From CAZFYZ01 sp964523735 (GTDB lineage: Bacteria; Armatimonadota; UBA5829), in contig CAZFYZ010000125.1 of assembly GCA_964523735.1 (NCBI GenBank), positions 1 through 10,253 on the forward strand: a stretch of DNA of 10,253 bases, given 5' to 3'. Made by a program: the position numbers and the translations under genes. Shown here piece by piece: positions 1 through 7,226 of this stretch (positions are counted from its first letter, which is position 1; each line of letters opens with the position of its first letter). The notes beneath the pieces were generated by a model. That model was given only the letters and a program-made list of their open reading frames with translations. It was not told where the DNA came from and did not search any database.

Positions 1-678
1 CAATACGTATACTCCCTGGGCAGGTTCAGACGGGTGCTTGAGCAGCGTAATGAGCTGCTGAAGGAGATCAAGATCTCCGGAGCAAGCACTAGCGGGTTGG
101 ATGTGTGGGACAGCCAACTTGCAGCGTACGGAGCTGCAGTCACGAGTAAGAGGGAAGGCTTCGTCACGTTTCTCTCGGAGTCGGCTTCGAGGATATACTC
201 CGTGCTGACCAACGATTCTGAAGTGTTAACGGTAGCTTACAAGTCGAGTATCAATGGCGGGGGAGAGACTGAGGCGGAAATCGCAGAGCGCTATGCGCAG
301 ACTCTGGCTGCGAGGAGAGAGCAGGACATAGCCAGGGGGACGACAAGTGCTGGTCCGCATAGGGATGATCTGTCACTTGGTATCGGTGGAATCGGCGTCA
401 GGGAGTTCGCTTCGCAGGGTCAGCAGCGGAGTGTGGCTGTCGCCCTCAAGCTGGCTGAGATAGAGCTTATGGAGCAGGCTGCCGGAGAGGCTCCGGTGCT
501 GCTTCTGGATGACGTGACGGCAGAACTCGACGACATCAGAAGAGCCAAGGTGTTCGAGCTGACTCGGGGACGATGCCAGACGTTCGTGACCACGACGAGG
601 CTGGCTGAGCTGGACCCGGAAGTGGCAGCAGCGAGCACGGTGTTTCACGTGAGATCGGGTAAGGTTACGAGGGCATGA
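1..678 (+). CDS. recF: DNA replication/repair protein RecF, C-terminal part (5' end outside window)
   Basis: RecF is a cytosolic SMC-like ATPase that helps load RecA at single-strand gaps through RecFOR. The frame is open from base 1, giving about 225 visible residues. RecF is usually about 360-370 residues, so roughly 140 N-terminal residues, including Walker A, lie upstream of the window. Visible family features are the YxxxLGRFRRVLEQRNELLK coiled-coil entry (bases 4-63), the RecF motif GPHRDDL (352-372), the ABC signature SQGQQR (about 412-429) and Walker B VLLLDD with the following D-loop (about 496-531). The stop overlaps the next start in ATGA, so translation is probably coupled to dciA. 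In many bacteria recF sits in a dnaA-dnaN-recF cluster near oriC, but no DnaA boxes are visible here. The assignment is secure; only the start is missing. Confidence 0.96.
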   Translation, partial: QYVYSLGRFRRVLEQRNELLKEIKISGASTSGLDVWDSQLAAYGAAVTSKREGFVTFLSESASRIYSVLTNDSEVLTVAYKSSINGGGETEAEIAERYAQTLAARREQDIARGTTSAGPHRDDLSLGIGGIGVREFASQGQQRSVAVALKLAEIELMEQAAGEAPVLLLDDVTAELDDIRRAKVFELTRGRCQTFVTTTRLAELDPEVAAASTVFHVRSGKVTRA

Positions 679-1199
679 GACGTTCTTCGTTCAGACGCAG
701 CGGCCTGTCGAGACTGGGTGGAGTGGTCAACTCGACGCTTCACGATCTTGGGCTTGACCATAAGATCAAAGAGCAGCAGGCGGCCGACAACTGGGCTTCG
801 GTCGTCGGGGCGCAGATAGCTGCGGTAAGTCGAGCAGATGCAGTCCGCGAGGGCGTTCTTTTCGTCTGCTGCAAGTCGAGCGCCTGGTCGAACGAACTGT
901 CTCTGCACAAGGCGGAGATCATCGGGCGGTTGAACAAGTCAGTAGGCAAGGCCGTCGTCAAGGACATCAGGTTTACCACTCGGGGTTACCGCAAGGTCGT
1001 CTCGGAGGCTCCGAAGGAAGTAAGCAAGCTTGGGACGAAGGACTTGGAGACCATCCCGCTCACTGATGATGACATAGCCCAGGTTCACCAGATCGCTGCG
1101 TCCAGTCCCTCGGAAGAGCTCGCCGCGAAGATCGAGAAAGCGATTATGACGAGCAAGCGTCTGGCAAGGCTCAAAGAGCAGCAGGAAGACAACAAGTGA
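675..1199 (+). CDS. dciA: DciA-like DUF721 protein (replicative helicase loader family)
   Basis: This 174-residue protein belongs to DUF721. Its best known member, DciA, interacts with the replicative helicase DnaB in bacteria that lack DnaC-type loaders. The domain lies at about residues 8-110: an N-terminal helix with LGGVVNSTLHDLGL, then the conserved W(A)SVVGAQIA, the hydrophobic strand GVLFVCCKSSAWSNEL, and the end DIRFTTRGYRK. The roughly 60-residue C-terminal tail is charged and looks flexible. Its ATG overlaps the recF stop by four bases, and the recF-DUF721 pair is conserved in many phyla, which supports the call. Helicase loading by this particular protein is inferred from the family. 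No terminator is visible between it and rtcB, 39 bases downstream. Confidence 0.88.
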   Translation: MRRSSFRRSGLSRLGGVVNSTLHDLGLDHKIKEQQAADNWASVVGAQIAAVSRADAVREGVLFVCCKSSAWSNELSLHKAEIIGRLNKSVGKAVVKDIRFTTRGYRKVVSEAPKEVSKLGTKDLETIPLTDDDIAQVHQIAASSPSEELAAKIEKAIMTSKRLARLKEQQEDNK

Positions 1200-1238
1200 A
1201 GGTAGTCGCGTTCAGAGGCTGCCCAAGGTTGGTGCGAA

Positions 1239-2696
1239 ATGCCTGAGTGGAAGGGACATATCCAGAAGATCGATGACTATCGCTGGCGCATACCGCAGTC
1301 CTACAAGTCGGGTATGCGCACGGAAGGCGTCGTCTACGCGACCGAGAAGATGCTCGAGCAGATCAGGAGAGACGAGTCGCTGGAGCAGGTGGCTAATGTT
1401 GCCTTCCTGCCTGGCATAGTCGGACAATCGATGGCGATGCCGGATATCCATTGGGGCTACGGCTTTCCAATTGGCGGAGTGGCGGCGACCAGATACGAAG
1501 ACGGCGTAGTATCGCCTGGTGGAGTAGGATTCGATATCAACTGTGGAGTCCGACTCTTGCGATCCGATCTCACCGAGCAGGAGATCAGGGGGCGGGTCGC
1601 CGACCTGGTCGACCAGATGTATATCAACATCCCTGCGGGCGTTGGTGGCGAAGGCAAGATCCGAGTAGACGCGAACGAGCTCAAGCAGGTCATGAAGAAG
1701 GGCGCTAAGTGGATGGTCGAGCAGGGGCTCGGCGTGGCCGACGACCTGGAAGTCAGCGAAGAGCATGGAGCCATGCCCGGAGCCGATCCTGACGTTGTGA
1801 CTCCCGAGGCGATCAAGCGCGGCCGCCCGCAGTTGGGAACGCTTGGCGCGGGAAATCACTTTCTTGAGATCCAGGCGGTTGAGGAGATCTACGACGAGCG
1901 CGTGGCGGAGGTCTTTGGGATTACGCAGAAGGGCCAGATCACGGTGATGATCCACACCGGCAGCCGCGGCTTCGGCCACCAGGTCTGCCAGGACAGCCTC
2001 ACCGTAATGCAGCGCGCGGCGCTGAAGTATAAGATCGAACTCCCCGACAAGCAGCTCGCCTGTGCGCCGGTGACATCGCAGGAGGGCCAGGACTACCTCG
2101 GGGCGATGGCCTGCGCGGGCAACTTTGCCTGGGCTAACAGGCAGGCAATCGTCCATTGGGTGCGTGAGAGCTTCGAGCATGTGATGGGCGCGGGCGCTCA
2201 CAAGCTGGGGTTGAGGCAGATCTACGATGTCGCGCACAACATGGCCAAGATCGAGGAGCACGAGGTCGATGGCAAGCTGATGAAGCTGTGCGTCCATCGC
2301 AAGGGCGCCACACGCGCGTTTGGGCCGGGCGACTCGCGAATCCCCAAGCATTACCGTGAGGTGGGCCAGCCGGTGATAGTGCCTGGCGACATGGGCCGCT
2401 ACTCGTTCCTTCTTGTTGGCACGGAACGGGCGATGAAGAGCACGTGGGGCTCGACCTGCCACGGCGCAGGCCGAGTTATGAGCAGGCACGAGGCGATCAA
2501 GAGGATGCCCGGCAGGCAGGTACAGGACCAGCTCGCGCGCGAGGGGATAGTCGTCAAGGCCAAGGGCCGGGACACGCTTTCGGAAGAGGCCTCGTACGCC
2601 TATAAGGACGTGCGAGACGTGGTGGACACCTGCGAGGGCGCAGGAATTTCCAGAGTGGTCGCGAAACTTAGGCCGCTGGGTGTTGTGAAGGGATAG
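1239..2696 (+). CDS. rtcB: RtcB-type RNA-splicing ligase (3'-phosphate/5'-OH RNA ligase)
   Basis: RtcB joins RNA 2',3'-cyclic phosphate or 3'-phosphate ends to 5'-OH ends using GTP and Mn2+, in tRNA splicing or RNA repair. The 485-residue length matches full-length archaeal-type RtcB (about 481). The metal and catalytic residues can be followed through the protein: D99 and C102 in GFDINCG, N206/H207 in GAGNHFLEIQ, H239 in HTGSRG, H333 in YDVAHN, and the histidine that becomes guanylylated, H408 in STCHGAGR. The penultimate lysine (K484) is also in place. The ATG at 1239 gives the normal N-terminus and has only a weak AAGG-type ribosome site. It lies 39 bases after dciA and 5 before the oxidoreductase. 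No archease or RtcA gene is in view. A 425-residue antisense frame over 1212-2489 is a shadow. Confidence 0.97.
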   Translation: MPEWKGHIQKIDDYRWRIPQSYKSGMRTEGVVYATEKMLEQIRRDESLEQVANVAFLPGIVGQSMAMPDIHWGYGFPIGGVAATRYEDGVVSPGGVGFDINCGVRLLRSDLTEQEIRGRVADLVDQMYINIPAGVGGEGKIRVDANELKQVMKKGAKWMVEQGLGVADDLEVSEEHGAMPGADPDVVTPEAIKRGRPQLGTLGAGNHFLEIQAVEEIYDERVAEVFGITQKGQITVMIHTGSRGFGHQVCQDSLTVMQRAALKYKIELPDKQLACAPVTSQEGQDYLGAMACAGNFAWANRQAIVHWVRESFEHVMGAGAHKLGLRQIYDVAHNMAKIEEHEVDGKLMKLCVHRKGATRAFGPGDSRIPKHYREVGQPVIVPGDMGRYSFLLVGTERAMKSTWGSTCHGAGRVMSRHEAIKRMPGRQVQDQLAREGIVVKAKGRDTLSEEASYAYKDVRDVVDTCEGAGISRVVAKLRPLGVVKG

Positions 2697-2701
2697 GATA
2701 C

Positions 2702-3745
2702 TTGAGAACTATCAACATAGGCATTATCGGTACCGGAAACATTGTCTGCAAGCAGCATCTGCCTGCTCTGGCGGGGCTGCCTGACGTGAAGATACTGGCC
2801 ATGGCGGATTTGCGGGAGGACATCGCGAACGGCATTGCTTGCCAGCATGGGGCGGAGCACGTCTTCACTGACTACAAGAAGCTTCTGGAAATGGACGAGA
2901 TCGAGGCCGTGCAGATATCGACCCCGAACGATCAGCACATGCAGTGCACACTGGATGCCTTCGCCGCGGGCAAGCATGTCCTGGTCGAGAAGCCCATCGC
3001 ACGCAACGCCTCAGAGGCTGCGAAGATGATCGAGGCGGGCCGTAAGGCTGGCAAGAAGCTGATGGTCGCTCAGTGTGTCCGCTTCGAGGCCGGTAACCAA
3101 TACCTGAAGCGAATGATCGATGCCGGCGAGCTAGGCGAGATCTACTTCGGACGCGCGTGGGCTCTGCGGCGGCGCGGCGTTCCGAGCTGGGGGGTTTTCA
3201 CGGACAAAGAGAAGCAGGGCGGCGGGCCGCTCATAGACGTCGGGGTTCATATCATCGACCTCACGCTCTTCCTGATGGGACACCCGAAGCCCGTGACCGC
3301 ATCGGGTCAGGCTTTCACTAAGATGGGCAATGTCGCCGGGCACGTTCCGGGGGCGTGGGGCCAGTGGGATCACACCAAGTATACCGTCGAGGACTACGCG
3401 GCAGGCTTCGTGCGCTTTGATGATGGGCGATCGATTATCGTCGAGTCCAGTTTCATCGCCAACATAGGCGAGGATCGGTTCAACTCGTCCTTGCTTGGCA
3501 CAGAGGGCGGGGCCGAGACCAACCCGCTGCGAGTCTTCGGCGAGGGTAACGGCGTCACCTATGACATGAGTCCCGTTCATATAGCCAAGATCAACAGCTA
3601 TCAGGCTGAGTTCCGCGGGTTCTACGATTCCATAATCAATGACACAGAGCCGCCAGTCACCGGCGAGCAAGCGCTCAACGTTATGAAGATACTCGACGGC
3701 ATCTACAAATCCAGCGAGCTTGGCAAGGAAGTTGCTATTCACTAG
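2702..3745 (+). CDS. Gfo/Idh/MocA family NAD(P)-dependent oxidoreductase
   Basis: The 347-residue protein has the usual family length and layout. A Rossmann fold is at the N-terminus (GIIGTGNI, residues 7-14), followed by the STPNDQH strand and the conserved EKP (E96-K97-P98), whose lysine lies in the active site. The C-terminal alpha/beta domain holds GGGPLIDVGVH, with the probable catalytic D179 and H183. Members oxidise or reduce hydroxyls of sugars, inositols and similar polyols; the substrate cannot be read from sequence. The start is TTG at 2702: it is in frame with the Rossmann strand, no ATG lies upstream in frame, and a GGGATAGGA purine stretch precedes it. It begins 5 bases after rtcB and its stop abuts the transporter start, so it probably works with that transporter on an imported compound (inference). 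Confidence 0.93.
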   Translation: MRTINIGIIGTGNIVCKQHLPALAGLPDVKILAMADLREDIANGIACQHGAEHVFTDYKKLLEMDEIEAVQISTPNDQHMQCTLDAFAAGKHVLVEKPIARNASEAAKMIEAGRKAGKKLMVAQCVRFEAGNQYLKRMIDAGELGEIYFGRAWALRRRGVPSWGVFTDKEKQGGGPLIDVGVHIIDLTLFLMGHPKPVTASGQAFTKMGNVAGHVPGAWGQWDHTKYTVEDYAAGFVRFDDGRSIIVESSFIANIGEDRFNSSLLGTEGGAETNPLRVFGEGNGVTYDMSPVHIAKINSYQAEFRGFYDSIINDTEPPVTGEQALNVMKILDGIYKSSELGKEVAIH

Positions 3746-5467
3746 ATGCTGATCCCCACCTACTCTCAAGTCAGGATGTTCCTCCACGAATACCGGCTCC
3801 TCCTGGTGCTGGGGCTTGCTGCGCTTCTGGCTGAGCTTGCTTACGCTATCCTCAACCTCTCGGCGCTGCCGGTCTATGTGAACTACTCCCTGCACGAGGG
3901 GCAGTGGTGGGGGTTCATCTACGGCACATTCCTGCTGGTGGAGGCTGGTTCGAGACCTGCTCTTGGCGCTCTGAGCGACAAGTATGGCCGGAAGCCCTTT
4001 CTGATAGCCGGGCCGATGATTACCGCTGTCACTTCCTACCTCACGATCCTGGTTCAGGGCCCGCTTACCGTGCCGATGCTGGTGGGGCTAAGGGCGATCG
4101 ACGGCCTCGGAAGCGGCGCGCTCTGGCCCACGGCATTCGCCACCATCGGTGACATCGTGGATGACGAGCATCGCAGCGCGGCGATGAGCATGCTCAATGT
4201 CACCTATATGGGCGGGCTGGCGCTTGGATTCCTGATGGGCGGCGCCGCGAACGACATATTCGGCACCAGAAGCGCATCGTTCTATCTGGTGTCGATCCTA
4301 TTGGGGCTCGCCGTGCTTGTCCTGGCGCTCTTCTTCCCCTCGCATGCCGGCAAACCCCACCATGCAACACTCCACGGCGAGGGGCTCGAGATGCCCCTGA
4401 TGGATGAGCCCGCCGGGTCGAAGTTCAGCGGGCTTACCCGCAGCTTCCGAGCCGTCCCCGATATGATCGTGCTGGCGTGCGTGACTTTCATCGGGATGGG
4501 GATGCTCACGCCGATCATCAAGCTCTACGCAATGGACCACCTGGGATTGACTGAGACGGGTTTTGGCATCCTGGTGGCTCCTGTAGCTGCGGCGATGGGG
4601 ATAGCGGCCGTTCCGCTTGGGCACTTCGGCGACAAGTACGGCAAGTGCTTTGCTGTCTGCTGGGGCCTGTTCGCAAGCGCCGTAGCCATGTGGGTGCTGG
4701 CGCTGTTCAGGAGCATCATCCTTGCCGGAGCGGCCGGAGTCGTGATAGGGCTGGGGTTCACTGTCGCATTCCCTGCCTGGAACGCGCTCGTTCTGTCTGT
4801 GACGAGGCCGGAGAGGCGCGGGGAGGTCATTGGCGCGGTTGGGATGGCGCAGGGGCTTGCTGCCTGGGTCGGGACGCTGCTTGGCCCGCTTATCTACGGC
4901 AGCGACGTATTGAGTTTCCCTCGGCTTGGCGTAGTCAACTACAACGTGCCTTTCTGGATCTGCGCGATCCTGCTCACTTTCAGCACGATCATTACGTTCA
5001 CCTGGGTTCGCGGGTGCCACTGCCAGCGCGATCCGGGAGCGAGCGTGACCAAGCGCCAGCAGCGGATAGTTGTCTCGGCGGCCGTGATCGGGCTGATGGC
5101 TTTGGGCTCCTGGATTGGTTGGCGCTACACGCTGCCGGTCCCGCCGGACAGGGTCGCGTGGGGGTGGGTTCAGCAGCTCGTCAGAGGGCGGCCGGACAAG
5201 GCCATGAAGTTCGTTCTGGCAGAGGACTCGGGTGGCTGGAACGGCGAGCGGATTTCGCGAGAGGCAGCATCTACTTTCAGCGGCTGGCGAAAGGAACGCG
5301 AGGCCCACTACGTGGTCAAAGAGGCGCGGCTCGAAGGGGAGAACCGGGCCAGGGTGGACGTCGTGTTCACGCTCAGCGGCAAAGAGACGCGCACCGAGCG
5401 TGTTCTGCTGAAGAGGCTCGATTCAGGCGAGTGGAAAGTCGGCGGATTGAGCAGCAGTAAGCAATGA
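3746..5467 (+). CDS. Major facilitator superfamily transporter with C-terminal soluble extension
   Basis: This 573-residue inner-membrane protein has an MFS core of about 12 hydrophobic segments over residues 15-425. MFS motif A is clear in the first half (GALSDKYGRKP, about 73-83) and recurs weakened in the second (GHFGDKYGK, about 292-300). The cytoplasmic mid-loop is near 200-235. After residue 425 there is a basic linker, one more hydrophobic segment (about 441-461), then a charged soluble domain of about 105 residues (468-573) with alternating beta-like strands, resembling small NTF2-like or DUF4878-like domains (tentative). Many MFS proteins stop near 400-450 residues, so this tail is extra. 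The ATG directly follows the oxidoreductase stop, with AAGGAAG about 15 bases upstream. Cargo is unknown; a sugar or polyol is plausible from the neighbour. Confidence 0.92.
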   Translation: MLIPTYSQVRMFLHEYRLLLVLGLAALLAELAYAILNLSALPVYVNYSLHEGQWWGFIYGTFLLVEAGSRPALGALSDKYGRKPFLIAGPMITAVTSYLTILVQGPLTVPMLVGLRAIDGLGSGALWPTAFATIGDIVDDEHRSAAMSMLNVTYMGGLALGFLMGGAANDIFGTRSASFYLVSILLGLAVLVLALFFPSHAGKPHHATLHGEGLEMPLMDEPAGSKFSGLTRSFRAVPDMIVLACVTFIGMGMLTPIIKLYAMDHLGLTETGFGILVAPVAAAMGIAAVPLGHFGDKYGKCFAVCWGLFASAVAMWVLALFRSIILAGAAGVVIGLGFTVAFPAWNALVLSVTRPERRGEVIGAVGMAQGLAAWVGTLLGPLIYGSDVLSFPRLGVVNYNVPFWICAILLTFSTIITFTWVRGCHCQRDPGASVTKRQQRIVVSAAVIGLMALGSWIGWRYTLPVPPDRVAWGWVQQLVRGRPDKAMKFVLAEDSGGWNGERISREAASTFSGWRKEREAHYVVKEARLEGENRARVDVVFTLSGKETRTERVLLKRLDSGEWKVGGLSSSKQ

Positions 5468-5501
5468 CATGGACTTCAGCGGGCTCTCGTGGCAGGCCGT
5501 G

Positions 5502-5523
5502 ATAGTAGACAAACTTCTACTAT
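5502..5523. promoter_or_regulatory. Inverted repeat (8-bp arms) overlapping a promoter; possible operator
   Basis: ATAGTAGA (5502-5509) and TCTACTAT (5516-5523) form a perfect 8-bp inverted repeat around a 6-base centre. The arms are AT-rich in a GC-rich neighbourhood and no T-tract follows, so a Rho-independent terminator for the transporter is unlikely. The right arm ends on the first base of a -35-like hexamer, a position where a repressor or activator would sit. The role is inferred. Confidence 0.5.
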
Positions 5524-5552
5524 TGACGATCTCTGCCGGCCTGACTTACACT
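5523..5552 (+). promoter_or_regulatory. Sigma-70-like promoter upstream of the pseudopilin gene
   Basis: TTGACG (5523-5528, five of six matches to the -35 consensus) is followed after 18 bases by TACACT (5547-5552, four of six matches to the -10 consensus). Transcription would start near 5559, giving a leader of about 35 bases to the GTG start at 5594. This suggests the pseudopilin has its own transcript, separate from the upstream operon. It is predicted from sequence only. Confidence 0.45.
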
Positions 5553-5579
5553 AATCCGGCAATCATCCGCACTCCTACC

Positions 5580-5585
5580 AGGAGA
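5580..5585 (+). promoter_or_regulatory. Shine-Dalgarno sequence that sets the pseudopilin GTG start
   Basis: AGGAGA lies 8 bases before GTG at 5594. It is the strongest ribosome site near the gene and favours this non-ATG start, which leaves a short basic prepilin leader of 16 residues. Confidence 0.7.
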
Positions 5586-5593
5586 ACACGGAC

Positions 5594-6406
5594 GTGCTCT
5601 GGCTTCGCCACAACCGTAGTTCCCACGGCACACGCAGCGGCTTCACGCTGATCGAGATCATGGTCGTGATCGCGTCCCTGGCGATCCTGTTCGCGATCAT
5701 CTTTCCCCTCTTTTGCAGAGCCCGTGATGCTTCATATCGCGCGGGGTGCGCGTCAAACCTGCGGCAGCTTGGCGCGGCGTTCTATCAGTATTCCCTGGAC
5801 TGGAACAGCCATTGGCCGGGGCCTGGAGGGCTCTCCGGCGATCGCACTTACTGGTCACAGTCCGGCAGCGGCGGCTTGCAGTCTTATGTCAGGAGTCGCG
5901 GGATAGGCTCCGTGTGGTGCTGTCCGCTCCTGACCGAGTGGCACGGGAAGTATCAGCCGCGCAGCTACTCCATGAACAGCTATCTCCGTACGCCTTGCGA
6001 TGTGGAGTACCCCGACTGTGTGACATACCCCACCTGTCTCTCGTGCCAGACCGGGGTGCGTGTCTGCAACCTCCCAGTGCCTGGCAACACGGTGCTGCTT
6101 TTCGAGGGAATGCCCCTCACCAACGGCCAGGAGGACAAGCTGGATTACCTCTACCGGTGCGCCAACTGGACCAGAGTAAGGGGATGGACGCCGAAGGTTG
6201 CGTGCACGATAGACTCCGGCCATCCCTGGCACGGGCGGTTCAATAACTACCTCTATTGCGACGGCCACGTTGTCTGCCGCGCGCCCGGCAAGCCTACCAA
6301 GGGCAGCCTGTCGAGCTATCGCGAGATGAAACAGTGGTATGTGGACAAGGCGAGGTTCGAGTACAACTACGTGACCTATTGGAGCAAGTACATCCCCCGG
6401 GACTGA
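5594..6406 (+). CDS. Type II secretion/type IV pilin-like pseudopilin with H-X9-DG motif
   Basis: The 270-residue protein starts with a 16-residue basic leader ending in RSG, then FTLIE. This is a classic prepilin peptidase site: cleavage between G16 and F17, with the glutamate at mature position 5. A hydrophobic helix (about 17-40) would anchor it in the inner membrane or pack it into a pseudopilus. The segment NLRQLGAAFYQYSLDWNSHWP and the C-terminal H213-X9-D223-G224 motif are typical of the large DUF1559-like/H-X9-DG pilin families expanded in Planctomycetes and Armatimonadota. It has 13 cysteines (for example C109/C110, C148/C151), unusually many for this family. The cysteine-bearing regions are outside the leader, so disulphides after export or metal binding are possible. 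It appears monocistronic, and its precise role is unknown. Confidence 0.88.
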   Translation: MLWLRHNRSSHGTRSGFTLIEIMVVIASLAILFAIIFPLFCRARDASYRAGCASNLRQLGAAFYQYSLDWNSHWPGPGGLSGDRTYWSQSGSGGLQSYVRSRGIGSVWCCPLLTEWHGKYQPRSYSMNSYLRTPCDVEYPDCVTYPTCLSCQTGVRVCNLPVPGNTVLLFEGMPLTNGQEDKLDYLYRCANWTRVRGWTPKVACTIDSGHPWHGRFNNYLYCDGHVVCRAPGKPTKGSLSSYREMKQWYVDKARFEYNYVTYWSKYIPRD

Positions 6407-6531
6407 GGCCCTGGCTGGAATAGCGAGGCACCCTAGGACTGGGAGTTCTCCAGCGCGGACTTCTATGCTGGCAAGTTGGCAGTGCTCAGATCGACGAGCT
6501 GGCATCCTAGCCGAGGCAGGCGCGCGGCATC

Positions 6532-6568
6532 TCCGGGACGAAAAGCAGTCCGGGAGGATGAAAAGTAG
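6532..6568 (+). repeat. Imperfect tandem duplication
   Basis: TCCGGGACGAAAAGCAG (6532-6548) is followed at once by TCCGGGAGGATGAAAAGTAG (6549-6568). The copies share TCCGGGA and GAAAAG-AG, with a 3-base length difference. The pair lies in the 206-base gap between the pseudopilin and the next gene, 45 bases before the next start. It could be a binding-site pair or a chance slippage product. The rest of the gap shows only a small GCGGA/TCCGC hairpin (6577-6590) and no gene. Confidence 0.5.
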
Positions 6569-6612
6569 GGTGTCACGCGGATAGGTCCGCAGTTCCCCAA
6601 GAGGAGATAGCG

Positions 6613-7095
6613 ATGATGCTTCCTGACATATATGCTGACATCTTGCCTGGACACTCGCTTGGTGGTGTGATGGTTCGTACCCCCGTTATCGAACTACAAG
6701 ACATGATCATGGATCAAGTCAGGGCTTCGCCCGACGCGTACTCGTTGGAGGGTGTCTTCGAAGCGCGATATCGCTTGGCCGATGGAGCCATCGAGATTGC
6801 GGCCGATGTGCGTAACGGCAAGGTATTCAAGATATGCGCGAATGCAGGCTATCAGGGTACACTTCTAGGGACGTTGCGCGTGGGGATGACGGTCCGAGAC
6901 GCAATGCTGGCGGAACCCCGGCTCTACTACAGCGAGCCCGAGGAGATGCTTCTCATCGAGGGTATCGATGGTGTGTCGCTTGACGTCCAGGAAATCGATC
7001 CTATCCCCGATGAGGTTCCTTCCATGCCTATATGGTCGATCTGCGTGCATATACCGGAACTACTAAGTCGTTCCGCGCAGGCTGGGCAATTCTGA
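6613..7095 (+). CDS. Uncharacterised 160-residue protein, possibly immunity-like
   Basis: I do not recognise a named family. The protein has no signal peptide or membrane segment, so it is probably cytosolic. It reads as a compact alpha/beta fold. There is an N-terminal strand region (ILPGHSLGGVMVRT, about 10-23), a helix (ELQDMIMDQV), alternating strands (VFEARYRLADGAIEIAADVRNG), then GTLRVGMTVRDAMLAEP followed by a long acidic strand segment to about residue 135. The VGMT-V-A-L-EP stretch resembles one in small orphan proteins I loosely associate with polymorphic-toxin immunity genes. That is recollection, not evidence, and no toxin is in view. The start is well fixed: AGGAG (6602-6606) lies 6 bases before ATG. 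A second ATG follows immediately. That it is a real gene is fairly sure; its function is unknown. Confidence 0.75.
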   Translation: MMLPDIYADILPGHSLGGVMVRTPVIELQDMIMDQVRASPDAYSLEGVFEARYRLADGAIEIAADVRNGKVFKICANAGYQGTLLGTLRVGMTVRDAMLAEPRLYYSEPEEMLLIEGIDGVSLDVQEIDPIPDEVPSMPIWSICVHIPELLSRSAQAGQF

Positions 7096-7105
7096 GCTGG
7101 TACCA

Positions 7106-7165
7106 GGCGTCAGGTGTATCGGGAACGGCGTTCGGCTATGCTTCACCCAGTTCCCGGTACACGCC
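7106..7165. other. Long imperfect stem-loop between the two orphan genes
   Basis: GTGTATCGGGAAC (7114-7126) pairs with GTTCCCGGTACAC (7150-7162): 12 Watson-Crick pairs and one G-T pair around a 23-base loop. GGCGT (7106-7110) can pair with ACGCC (7161-7165) as an alternative base of the stem. It begins 11 bases after the stop of the 160-residue gene. No T-tract follows, so it is not a standard intrinsic terminator. It could protect a 3' end, bind a regulator or form part of a leader RNA. Confidence 0.6.
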
Positions 7166-7226
7166 CATTGACTGACTGACAGGCTCTTGGAACGACAGCT
7201 ACGACTCCAACCGACGTCTTCCGGTC

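Noticed and set aside
1212..2489. Long minus-strand open frame (425 residues) opposite rtcB
   Set aside because: It is a shadow of the fully conserved RtcB frame; its translation is arginine/histidine/leucine-rich with no recognisable domain.
3131..3895. Minus-strand open frame across the oxidoreductase/transporter junction
   Set aside because: It overlaps two well-supported genes and shows no motif.
4298..5308. Minus-strand open frame (336 residues) opposite the transporter
   Set aside because: Composition is proline/arginine/histidine-heavy, as expected for the antisense of a GC-rich membrane-protein gene.
5468..5560. Rho-independent terminator after the transporter gene
   Set aside because: The only hairpin (5502-5523) has AT-rich arms and no following T-tract, and it overlaps a promoter-like sequence.
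5469..5651. 60-residue + strand frame between transporter and pseudopilin
   Set aside because: It covers the promoter-like region and runs into the pseudopilin start in another frame; it has no ribosome site and no motif.
5855..6505. Minus-strand frame opposite the pseudopilin
   Set aside because: Shadow of a gene with a clear prepilin motif and H-X9-DG on the + strand.
7168..7205. TTGACT as a -35 element for the 419-residue gene
   Set aside because: No -10-like hexamer lies at 16-19 bases; the nearest TACGAC is about 26 bases away.
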